Shown here piece by piece: positions 49,812 to 59,198 of a stretch of 64,000 nucleotides of DNA (its first letter is position 1; the number at the start of each line of letters is the position of its first letter). The notes beneath the pieces were generated by a model. That model searched no databases and was not told the DNA's origin. It worked only from the letters and a program-made list of their open reading frames with translations. Source of the DNA: Carallia brachiata (Eukaryota; Streptophyta; Magnoliopsida; Malpighiales; Rhizophoraceae); the NCBI GenBank assembly GCA_021464245.1, contig JADCRB010000016.1:17446143-17510142 (forward strand). The letters are read 5' to 3'. A program made the translations under genes and the position numbers.

Positions 49812-52439
49812 CTTTGCCTCCCCATCAACACTAAGACCGAAAGTCTTAAAGGGTTTTTTTTTTTTTGGCGCCTTGTTGCGGTTAGTCTTGGCCTACCATT
49901 CAACAAAATTGTGAAATTATATGAAACCCTACTTGTTTAAGTCAGTTGGTGGCCACATGGCTATGAGCATATTGAGATGTGGGAGTGGCTATTAAAGAAC
50001 GTATAAGATGGATCAAACTTTGGATATTTTTGAAGCAAACAATACATTATCATGTTCTACTGTTAGTGAAGTTGTAATCCAAATAACACCGATGGCCATC
50101 AGGATTAAGTCTGCCACAAACCAACAAGCACAAAAAAAACAAGCCATTATGTTATTAGCATTTAGCACGGCCTTGCTTCCCCAATTATTTGTAGACATAA
50201 CTCTAAGGAATACTTAATGACAATGTGGACTGCACTTTACTTGTCTATTAAAGTTCCAATTCGAGGATCAAAAAGATTAATGCTTTGTAGAAGGGTTGCC
50301 TTTAAAAGGACTAGAAAAATGGACTATGTTGTGTACCAGTTGGCTGCGATTTTAATTGATTGCAATCCTTTTAATTTTAAAGTTATGATGTGCCTTAAAG
50401 TTAAGATTCATATGTAACATATTAATTAATGGCGTAGACAAAGTGTATTTACGTCTCTTTTTACACCAGTCACACATGCGCCCCATCTATCATTTCCGTA
50501 CTTGAAAAGAAACTAGAGAACACTTTGACAGAGTTCAAGAAAATTCTTCTATTAAAAGCATCATGGCCTGCCAGTTAACGGTCAATGCTGAACCAACAGT
50601 GCTTTGTTTTTCTGATTACATACAATGTTAAATAGGCCACTTGGTAAACACTTAAGTCTGGCTACTTGAGCATAGTATGTGATCAGCAAAACTGCTTCTG
50701 AGACTGTGTCCAAACCAATACCTGTTTGTTGAAGGTTTTTGATAAAGCAAAATTGTAGCACACTGTATTAAGAGTCATGTATCTACCGGACATAAAGCAA
50801 GGGAGATACCATCTAAAATGCAGCTGTTTCATGTCATGCCCAAATGAGGATCTGGTGGTTATAAGAGTTCTAGGGCCAGAGTTTGAAAAAATGCCAGGGG
50901 ACTGGAAGCATATGGGGCCATATAAATCCATTCAAAAAGATTATAATAGGATAACATGTAAACATTTTGAAGCAAGATATAGCATTAATCGACCCTGGCA
51001 TGACTGGACAAACGTGAATCAACATCCTGAAGAATAGTGATATCTTTCCAAGATCAATAGTTGTTCACATAGAGCCAAAGCACCTGAGTTTATTTGCGCG
51101 AAGACATGATTATGCCCGCATGATCTACCAATAAGATTCCGATAAATTATAAACATGACCTACCACTTTGAAATTACAGTATCAATCTGTTCTGGTCTCT
51201 AGTTTCTGCTTAGCATAACTTGGATCAAAGACACACTGAGCAAAAACCAATATACGGACCTATGGATTCACTAAATTTAACCAATGATATGATAATTTCA
51301 ATCAAAGGCCACTTGCTAGGCCTTGGGACCATATGTGTGTAATGGCCTACAGCCTACTCAGCAGTCAACACAAGAACGAGTATGAAGTCGCAAGTTGGTA
51401 ATAGATGGCTTGAACTTGGTCACATTTCTCGTAAAAGGATATTTGATGATATGTTGAATTGAAGCACCAAACCAACCATGCATATCATTGATTTGCTAAA
51501 GCTACTTTTTGCATCCTGATTAATGGACCAAACCCACTAGCAAGTGGCTTAGTGTTGGCAATGACACTTAGCTCTAAAAATTTCAGCTAGTCTTTTGGAT
51601 GAGCATTGTTTTATTTTGGCTAGGATGAATATTGTATGAAAATACAACTTGTTTTCTCCGCAACTTCAATTCTATATTGTTGGAATTAGTTTCATTCCTG
51701 TTCCAACTCAAAAAGAAGACAACAAGCTTGCTGGATTATCGACAGCTTCTTTTGATCTTAGCTTGTTTTAGTTAAAATGTAATTTGTGATTAGAAAGAAA
51801 TGACAAATGCAGTTGCCTTTTTTGTAAAGCTGAATTTTCTGTATTAATTCTACCGTTAGTGGGAGTAAGTGGAAGGTTTGATGTAACAAAGTTTAAGGCC
51901 ATCATTTCTCTCGTACTAAAATTAGTGTACTAAACTCCCATATAATGGAGTAGTTGAGTTAATGAATCTAAACCTTTTTAGCTTCATTTTCTTGTTGTAA
52001 TATCTCACTTCTGCATTTTCTTTCTCTGCTGCAATTTGTGCAGCAATGCTTCTGCCACTGTAACTTTCCAACTCTGCTATAACTTTCAATTTCAATCTAA
52101 TTTATAAACTCATCTTTTCCTTCAGTTACATAGAAACACCTTTTGACAGATTTGAATACTAGAAAATGGTATTTTCAGCTCTCCTTTTCTTATTTCTTCA
52201 CTGAAACTAAAGTCTTGGTTTTAGTGGGTCAACTCCATAGTTCATATTCAAAATGACGGACCAATGGAGGGCATAAAATCTCAAGTGGACAACAATACCT
52301 GAATTATCAACCAGAAAAAATAAATAAATAAATAAATAGAGCACTTTCCTCCATGTACAGGTAGGTAGTGCTCCATACAGTTTCAAATACAGGATAATTG
52401 CATCAACTCTATGTCCCCAACCCCGTCCGTATATCAATT
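49812..52439. other. Intergenic region
   Basis: No recognised gene. The longest unexplained open frame, 50777-51037 on the plus strand (86 codons, starting MYLPDIKQGRYHLKC), has no family signature that I know. A (TAAA)n run lies at 52319-52338. Confidence 0.45.
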
Positions 52440-53913
52440 CCGTTTCCTTTACTACACGGTCAAAGTGGCCCCTGCGCTGAACATTTTGGAAATTTCTGCA
52501 CCTGGAAGAAAAAATGGAAATCGGCCCACTATAAAGACGCAGATTCAAGCATTCTATGGCTCAGGGTAAGCTACAAATTAAAGGAATGCATATCATATGG
52601 CTATAGTGTACTTCTCAATTGTCGAATTATCTTGGCCGTCCGATAATTCTATGATAACGACCTTTATGATTCCTTGTATTGAGCCGTCTTGGGTATCTGA
52701 TATTAACCTTGTCCCTAAAAATCAACGTCATTCCAGCAGCTTGCATCCTGCTGTACTAGCCGGTTCTTATCTTTTTGCAGGAATAATTTCCACCATATAT
52801 GCCACTGGATATGTATTCCAACATTGGACCATTCCATGCCAGCCGATCCCATTAATTGACTTTTAGAATTGTGCAAAATTCTTTGTGACAAAGATGGCCC
52901 CTTCACTGAGCATTGTGAAAATTACTGCCCTGGAATAAAACAAAACACAACTCCGATCCTGGAATTGGTTGAGCTATTTAATTAGAAGACGGAAGATTCA
53001 TGCACTGCATGGCAGGGGTCAATCTACAAAAGGAATGCACTTCATATGACTAGTAATCAGACAACTATCGAATCGTGTCTATCTGACAGTCATAATATGA
53101 TAGTTGATAAGCACATTTTTGATTCCTTGCATCGAGCCGTCTTGGGAATTGGACACTGTGACTAGGAATCAACATCACTCCTGTACTAGCTAGCAAAGTT
53201 AGCCCTTTTTTTGTTTCCTGGAAAACAATTTAATCTTGCACTGACATCTAAACTTTGGATTATTCATTTATTCCTCCGTGCGGTTCAATTACATTGTGGC
53301 ATTGTGCGAAATTCTCTGTTCCTTGGCCAACTGTTAAAAGTGGTCCCGTTCTGTCCGGGAGAAAACAAGATTCAACTCTGAATTGTAACCCCGGAAACTG
53401 GGGAACCATTTTGAAGACGACAGATTCATGCATTGCAATGAAGGCATTATCGAATAAGCTGCAAAAAGAATGCATAACATATGGTTACTTATCCATGCAC
53501 AATAAGCAAAGCGTCTCGGCTTGTCTGATACTATGATAGCTACATTTACGGTTCCTTGTATTAAGCTAACTTGGGTGTCTGATACCGTGCCTAGGAATGT
53601 ACGTCTCAGAAGAATTATTGAATTGATCTTTGTATCGATGCAAAATTCTTTGTTCCTTGACAAGACACAGGCGAAGTGGCCCTTTTGTCCTACAGAAACA
53701 GAACATTGTGGGAATGTTGTCCTGCCAAAAACAAGGTTCAACTCCGATCCGACTTCCGGGAAATGGGAAATCATTTTAAAGGTGGCGGACTCATGCATTG
53801 CAAGGCAGGCATTAAGCTACATAAGGAATGCATATCGTATGGTCCCAACTCCACATCTGTTGAATTGCCAGCGTCTTTCGGATACTATGATAACAACATT
53901 TAGGATTACTTGT
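52440..53913. repeat. Degenerate tandem array, about 350-450-bp unit, interrupted by the retrotransposon
   Basis: Four diverged direct units. The anchor 'TCCTTG(T/C)AT' recurs at 52671, 53124, 53553 and (as TACTTGT) 53907. Shared blocks in order: 'CCCTG..GAACATT', a 'GGAA..AAACAA' stretch, 'TCATGCATTGCA', 'AAAGGAATGCATATCATATG', 'GATA(C/A)TATGATA' and the anchor. Open frames on either strand are not conserved between units. The last unit stops at the LTR boundary (53913/53914), so the array should resume beyond the far LTR. Confidence 0.75.
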
Positions 53914-54574
53914 TGTAAAGCGTAAATTTCGAGTCTAAAACAATTAAACTCGAAAATACAAAAACAAATCACAAATAAAAATTGTAAAAATGAAAGGAAA
54001 TTTACGTGGGGTCGATCTCCGTAAATCCTCCGATTAGTGTTCCTTTTTTGACTCCGTCAAGGGCTGCACGAGCTTGATCTTAACAGAAATAATTTCCACC
54101 GCTTTTTCTTGAACTGGATAGACTGAAACTGTATCTGATTTGGATATTTTTGACTACGTTTACGAACCGCAGAGAGCTGATCTGAACCGATCTGACTTAA
54201 TTTCACCGAGGGTCGAAGAGACTTGTTCTCGGATGAGCTGCCTGAATTTTGCTGAGGGCCGTATGAGGCTTAATCACAGCCGGATTTGTAGTAATTTGAT
54301 ATTTTTAGATCTATATTCTCAGAAATTCAGATCTAGAGCGATCCAAGAATATAAATTTAAAAATAACTTTAGAAATGGAAACAGCAAATTTTTTGGGGTT
54401 TACCCCTGAAATATCTCTAAAAAAGGAGTTAGGAGAGTATACTGCAGAGTAACAGCACGTAAGAAAAGGAGAAATTTTCTTTTGAGATTTTCAAAATTTT
54501 CTTTTTCTCTCAAATTCTCTGGATTTTTCTGTTTATAGATTTGCTGAATGTTTTTTGAACTGGGGGGCAGGAGC

Positions 54575-54585
54575 CTATTTATAAG
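54575..54585 (-). promoter_or_regulatory. LTR TATA box candidate
   Basis: CTTATAAATAG in element orientation, about 380 bases into the LTR. A second candidate is listed separately. Confidence 0.45.
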
Positions 54586-54795
54586 GCTTTCTTTCGTTGT
54601 GGGAAATGGAATTTCAATTTGGGACTTTGGAAATGTTTAAGAACGTGGATGCTGGTTTGATTGGCTAGGAGAATGTAAGTGCTTGTGTGTAATTGGTTGG
54701 ACGTATTTTCAAGGGCTTGGCTTTTTCTTTTGTAATTGGACGTTGGTTTTTTTTTTTTTTCTTCTCTGCAATGCTTTTGCTCCAACTGCATCGGC

Positions 54796-54805
54796 CTATT
54801 TATAG
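54796..54805 (-). promoter_or_regulatory. LTR TATA box candidate
   Basis: CTATAAATAG within a short palindrome (GGCCTATAAATAGGCC), about 160 bases into the LTR in element orientation. Confidence 0.5.
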
Positions 54806-54965
54806 GCCAGTAGATCCTCCTATTCCACCAACTTTCGCCAGCCAAATTGGAAAAATGCACAACGCCTGAAATGTGCATGCATCGTGGGTTTACTCTGACT
54901 CTTCAATAGGCCTTCTAGAGGCCTGACCATGACTTTTTTTTTTTTTTTTTTAATAATACTTTACA

Positions 54966-54985
54966 AATGCCCCCACTTCAAGGGT
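54966..54985 (-). promoter_or_regulatory. Polypurine tract
   Basis: In element orientation GAAGTGGGGGCATT lies directly before the LTR start TGTAAAG. This is the expected place and composition for second-strand priming. Confidence 0.7.
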
Positions 54986-55626
54986 CGGTAAGGAAGAACT
55001 TTACAGACGTGATCCGCACCGAGTCTTGAAGTCCAGTTTGAAATTTGAAACGTCCTGATGAACATTGAATCTTGGAGTCTTCTATCTTTGATATCTGCTG
55101 TTGTTGGATCGCAATAGGAATCCGATACGATCTTGAGAAAGTTAGCACCCCAGCCAATATAAAAATTGATATTCTGGCTCCAGGTGCGTTCGAACTTCCA
55201 TAGCTCGCAAATGCTGGTAAAGGTTCTTTGAAGTTCCAAAGCTCTGGTGAGGATGATCCGGTAGGCGAAGAACTTGAACCTCCCCAAGAGGAAGACCCAG
55301 CACCTCGGAACTTCAAGACCGGCTCACAGAAAGACTGACTGTAGTGATGATTTCCAAGTCTGCTTCGACGTAAGGAGAGTAGTTGGAACTTCCCTGTACG
55401 TCGCTGCATCCAAAGAAAGATTAGGATAATTGCAGCTTCTCATCCCTCTGTGGTAGATGTGAACTAAGGAGAGTAGTTGGAACTCCATGACACCGATGGC
55501 GTTGGAGACTGAGTTTCGAGGGCTTTTAGGGATCCCTCGAAGAAGACTACTCCCTCTTTTCTTAGCTCGTGCGCCTCCAACTTCTTGATCGAAGAACTTC
55601 CTGAGACAAGTGCAGAGACTAGCCAT
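54978..55626 (-). other. Two overlapping short ORFs between WOX and 3' LTR
   Basis: Minus-strand frames 55324-55626 (starts MASLCTCLRKFFDQEV, 100 residues) and 54978-55409 (143 codons, serine-rich) overlap in different frames. The phrase corresponding to FQLLSL appears in both because about 20 bases (AAGGAGAGTAGTTGGAACT) are duplicated at about 55373 and 55468. I recognise no domain. These could be the broken remains of one host-derived or element-specific reading frame. Confidence 0.35.
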
Positions 55627-55810
55627 TTTTTTTGAGAAAGAAGAGCTGAGGGGTGAGTATTATGACTCGGACATGCAAGATATATATATACATAAGATAA
55701 AGATTTTTTTTTTTTTTTGAAAAGTCAAAAAGAAGGTACGCAGAATCGAGTAGGGCCATCCACGTCCCTTTCCTGCATAAGAGACAAAAGGGCAGCGGCT
55801 GACGCGTGTC

Positions 55811-55886
55811 ACGAAAGTCGTTACCGTGTTTGCAGAAGTCGTTGCCGTGTGCTGCAGAAGTCGTTACCGTGTGCTGCCAAAGTCGT
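55811..55886. repeat. About 23-bp tandem repeats at the WOX 3' end
   Basis: Three to four copies of a unit like GAAGTCGTTACCGTGTGCT, with GCA between. The last codons and stop of the WOX frame (55864) lie inside this array, so the C-terminal tail of the open frame (about CNDFGSTR) is repeat-derived. Confidence 0.8.
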
Positions 55887-56522
55887 TGCACCTTATCTTG
55901 TCGGCCGTCCTAGCGGGGCCCGAGGCGCACTCCAAGTCAAGCTCGACCTCGTCTGGTGGGCCGATGTTGATGTCGACGTCGCTTTCCGGCTGGTTGATGC
56001 TGCCGGAATATTCTGGAAAGAGAGGCAAAGTTTCGCCGGAATGACTCCTTTCTGCTAGAAAAATTCCTCCTAGACTTAAGTACCTAGGAGGGATGAACCC
56101 TTGGCTGACTCCGTAAGACCACCAGGACCAGCGTGCATGCTCCCATGGGCTACGGCTTTGATGAACATACCGTGGAGAGACTATTGCAGTGGAAGAACTC
56201 GGACCTGCTTCATTTGACGGCGAAGTTGTACTGGTGGGATCTACCATCGGAACAGCAGACTGTTCTTTGGAAAAATCAGCTCTCAGTGCTGGTTTCTTCC
56301 TGCTTCTCCGATTCTGGAACCAATAAAACACATTTTTTCCTTCGATTGCCCCGAGTGGGCGCAATCGTGAGACAAGTTGGTAAATCTGAGATGCATTAGG
56401 CATAATACCTCCATTGTTGTGGAAGACTTCCTCTAGAATTTGCAGTTGCGCCATGGTTGGTTGCCACCTTGTGCGGGGTGACCTTTCTTCTCCTTGTCTT
56501 GAGGTTCTGCAACTGGTTCCAT
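55864..56522 (-). CDS. Retrotransposon-borne WUSCHEL-related homeobox (WOX) protein
   Basis: The open frame (minus, ending 55864) encodes RTRWQPTMAQLQILEEVFHN, then IMPNASQIYQLVSRLRPLG and IEGKNVFYWFQNRRSRKK at about 56475-56290. From TRW to WFQN it has the 54-residue spacing of the WUS homeodomain, without gaps, and the invariant NVFYWFQN. A WUS-box TLPLFP follows at 56014-56031, then an acidic tail with a weak EAR-like VELDLE. WOX proteins are plant homeodomain transcription factors of stem-cell and organ patterning; the WUS-box recruits TOPLESS-type corepressors. No intron interrupts the homeodomain. Oddity: the homeobox frame has no ATG upstream. The plausible start (56522, MEPVAEPQDKEKK, a WUS-like beginning) is in a neighbouring frame, so a one-base lesion, or an error, lies between 56522 and about 56475. 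NRRSRKK differs from the WUS-clade NHKARERQK. It lies in sense between integrase and 3' LTR. Confidence 0.85.
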
Positions 56523-56649
56523 CTTTCTTGTGGCAGAGGAGCAAAGGTCTGGGTGTGGTGAAGATCGGTTGAGACTGATGCTGAGTTTCAGACTCAAACC
56601 CTCCGTCGCTTTTATATTTTTGGGCCGTTCACAGTTTATACTCATGCGG

Positions 56650-56930
56650 GCCAGGAGTTGGATTGGATTTTGAACTTGGTTCTGGACTGTGTTGGAACTT
56701 GGAATTTTTTGGGTTTTGGGCTTTGATTGAATTTGGGTTGAGTGTTTGGGTTTTGGATTTGGATTTGGGTTTTTGGGTCGAGTGTTTGGGTTTGGACTTT
56801 TGGATTTGGGTTGAGTGTTTGGGTTTTGGACTTAGGTTTTGTGTTTTCTGAATTGGGCTCAAGTGTTTGGGTTTGGATTTTTGGGTTTGGATTTTTGCTT
56901 GGACTTTCAGATCGGGACTTTCGAACTTTT
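56650..56930. repeat. Minisatellite between pol and the WOX frame
   Basis: Diverged tandem units of GGGTTGAGTGTTTGGGTTTG type, about 40-50 bp, four or more copies. In element orientation they read as repeats around TQTLNPN in a lysine/proline/glutamine-rich frame. Tandem repeats in the region before the 3' LTR are a known habit of Tat-lineage elements. Confidence 0.75.
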
Positions 56931-56970
56931 TTTTTTTTTTTTTTTTTGATTTTTTTTTGATTTTTTTGAT

Positions 56971-57003
<33 letters not shown>
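56929..57003. repeat. T-rich (A-rich in element sense) tract
   Basis: Two long T runs (about 56929-56947 and 56978-57004) joined by GATTTTTTTTGATTTTTTTGA-like sequence, directly after the end of integrase in element orientation. Confidence 0.85.
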
Positions 57004-57004
<1 letters not shown>

Positions 57005-57013
57005 CAAACATAT

Positions 57014-58314
57014 TTACACATAATATTGTTTCAGAAATTTACCATTGATTGGGCCGATTCGGACGCCTTCTTGGTCTGACAGCATGTAAGCGTTGTGAGT
57101 ATAGGCCTCCTGCACTAGTATGGCCCGTCCCATTTGGAAGTAAGCTTGTCACCAGGCCGATGCTTCATGTTGATGGGCCGTCGCACTGCAAGAACAAGGT
57201 CTCCAACTTGAAAAGATCGAGGGCGGACCCTGCGGTTGAACGTGTTGGTGAGCCGGGCTTGGTAGCACTCAAGTTGCTGTTGTGCTTCGAGCCTCCTTTC
57301 ATCAAGGGCTTCTAACTCATCCAGACGTAGGCGAGCATTCTCCTCCTGTGTGAGTCCTTCCAGAACAGCCATGCGCAGGGATGGAATCTGTGTTTCCAAC
57401 GGCAGTATTGCTTCGACACCGTAGACAAGTGAGTATGGCGTCGCCTGTGTTGGAGTCCGGTAAGTTGTACGATACGCCCATAATGCCTCCGGAATTCTGT
57501 CATGCCAATCTCTTTTGGATTTAGAGACTACCTTCCGCAACAGGTTGCATAAGGTCTTGTTGAATGCTTCAGCCAAGCCATTTGCTGGGGCATTGTACAT
57601 GGATGACTTGTACTGCTTGAACTTGAACTTCTCGCAGAGCTTGTCGATTAAGCTGTTGTAGAACTGCTTCCATTATCAGTGATGATGAATCGAGGGACTC
57701 CATAGCGATAGATCAGCTGAGTCCGGATGAAATTGGCAACATGCTCCTTCTTTACCTCTCTAAGTGGAATGGCTTCAGCCCATTTTGAGAAGTAGTCGGT
57801 TGCTGCGAGGATGTACAGGTGACCCAGGGATGACTTTGGCAAGGGCCCCACTAAGTCGAGACCCCAAGCTTCAAAGGGCCAGGATGAGACAGTTGGATGC
57901 AGTGGCTCCGGTGGTTGATGTATGTAATTCGCATGAAATTGACAAGCTTGACAAGTTTTAGCAAACTCAATGAATCACGTACCATGGTTGGCCAGTAGTA
58001 TCCCATCCTTCTGAGTTGGAAGTGCAACTTAGGCCCTGATTGATGTCCGCCACAAACACCAGAATGTGCTTCAGTGAGAGCCTGTTTTGCCTCTTCATTG
58101 CTAGGCAGCGAAGTAAAACTCCATCAAAAGACCTTCGATACAGAGCATCCTTGAGATATATGAAGCGGGGAGCTCGTCGTTGAATTTCTGTCTTATGACG
58201 ACGATCTTCGGGCAGCTTCCCGTGCTGTAGGTAGTCAATGATTGGTTGTGCGCCAATCCTCGTCCTCCGCGAGACGTACAGATACAGCGTTGGCTGCTGT
58301 AGTTTCTTCATCAT
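57014..58314 (-). pseudogene. Integrase region of the Tat element, broken
   Basis: Pieces of a Ty3/gypsy integrase in three minus-strand frames. 57967-58314 holds the region before and into the zinc-binding domain. 57648-57851 has the catalytic core with TDYFSKWAEA (first Asp) and TDNGSS (second Asp). 57115-57600 contains the segment NGLAEAFNKTL with the catalytic Glu, and the C-terminal part, whose similarity continues in a shifted frame to about 57014. At least three frame breaks separate the parts, so a full enzyme cannot be made from this copy as read. Integrase inserts the cDNA into the genome; chromodomain-like sequence is not evident. Confidence 0.85.
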
Positions 58315-59198
58315 CCTTCTGTGGCACTATCCATTTCTGGCATACGGCAACAACTGTAGCCTGGATTTCTGACTTTGCAAGAGGTGGCCAAGTTAGCCAA
58401 CGCGTCTGCCTGAGTGTTTTCTCGTCGAGGCACATGCTCCAAGGTGATGCTTTCAAATTCATCCATTAGCTGTCGAGCACGTTGATGGTAAGGTGCAAGG
58501 TCCTCTTTCTTCACGTCATACAATCCTGTAAGTTGGTTGATGACGAGCTGGGAATCTCCATGGACTTCTATAGTTGGAATCTTCATATCGACAGCCATTT
58601 GAAGACCAATGATCAAAGCCTGGTATTCAGCAACATTATTTGAACATAACTCACCGAGAATGATAGCATATGGTAGTATTTGTCGTTGAGGAGTGACAAA
58701 CACTATGCCGGCACCAGCACCATCACGCCTTGCTGCACCATCAAAGAACATCGTCCATGGTGGTAGTGTCTCAATGTAAAAGACCTCTTCATCTGGAAGA
58801 TCATCTGTGAACTCCCAATCTGACGGAACAGGGTGATCTGCAAGGAAGTCTGCTAGAGCTTGTCCTTTGACTGCTTTTTGAGGCACGTAGACAATGTCGT
58901 AGCTTTGTAGGATTACTGCCCACTTGGCAAGTCGTCCTGACAAGATTGGTCTAGATAAGATATATTTGACAGGATCAGCTCTGGCAATGAGACGTACCGT
59001 GTGAGCTTGCATGTAGTGCCTCAGCTTGTCAATGGCAAAGAACAGTGCTAGACATGTCTTTTCAATGGGCGAATAACTCAGCTCCGGACCGTTTAGTGTT
59101 CTGCTCAAGTAGTACAGGGCAACTTCCTTTCCCTGCTCATTTTCCTGTGCAAGCAAGGCTCCCAAAGATCTTTCCTGCGCTGCAATGTAGAGAATCAA
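58311..59198 (-). CDS. RNase H and second, archaeal-type RNase H of the Tat element
   Basis: A 295-residue open frame. Residues 1-122 are the usual Ty3/gypsy RNase H C-terminal part (LYIAAQERSLGALLAQE ... GQALADFLADHP). About residues 148-270 form a second RNase H: DGAARRDGAGAG, EYQALI, HGDSQLV and TQADALANL carry the expected catalytic acidic residues D153, E191, D215 and D265. A dual RNase H is a known mark of the Tat lineage. The frame overlaps the end of the RT frame by four bases in another phase, so pol is broken between RT and RNase H. Both catalytic sets look complete. Confidence 0.88.
   Translation of the reverse strand: MILYIAAQERSLGALLAQENEQGKEVALYYLSRTLNGPELSYSPIEKTCLALFFAIDKLRHYMQAHTVRLIARADPVKYILSRPILSGRLAKWAVILQSYDIVYVPQKAVKGQALADFLADHPVPSDWEFTDDLPDEEVFYIETLPPWTMFFDGAARRDGAGAGIVFVTPQRQILPYAIILGELCSNNVAEYQALIIGLQMAVDMKIPTIEVHGDSQLVINQLTGLYDVKKEDLAPYHQRARQLMDEFESITLEHVPRRENTQADALANLATSCKVRNPGYSCCRMPEMDSATEG

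Larger units (their letters stand above)
53914..54965 (-). repeat. 3' LTR of the Tat element
   Basis: 1052 bp. The outer end is shared with 63777-64000. The inner end is set by the inverted terminal match TGTAAAG/CTTTACA and the adjoining polypurine tract. In element orientation it starts TGTAAAGTATT and ends CGCTTTACA. Confidence 0.85.

Noticed and set aside
50777..51037. 86-codon plus frame starting MYLPDIKQGRYHLKC
   Set aside because: Unrecognised and isolated, with no supporting codon or splice evidence. Noted but not called a gene.
53334..53798. 154-codon minus frame with internally similar halves
   Set aside because: The similarity of its halves is the tandem array itself; the frame is not kept in the other units.
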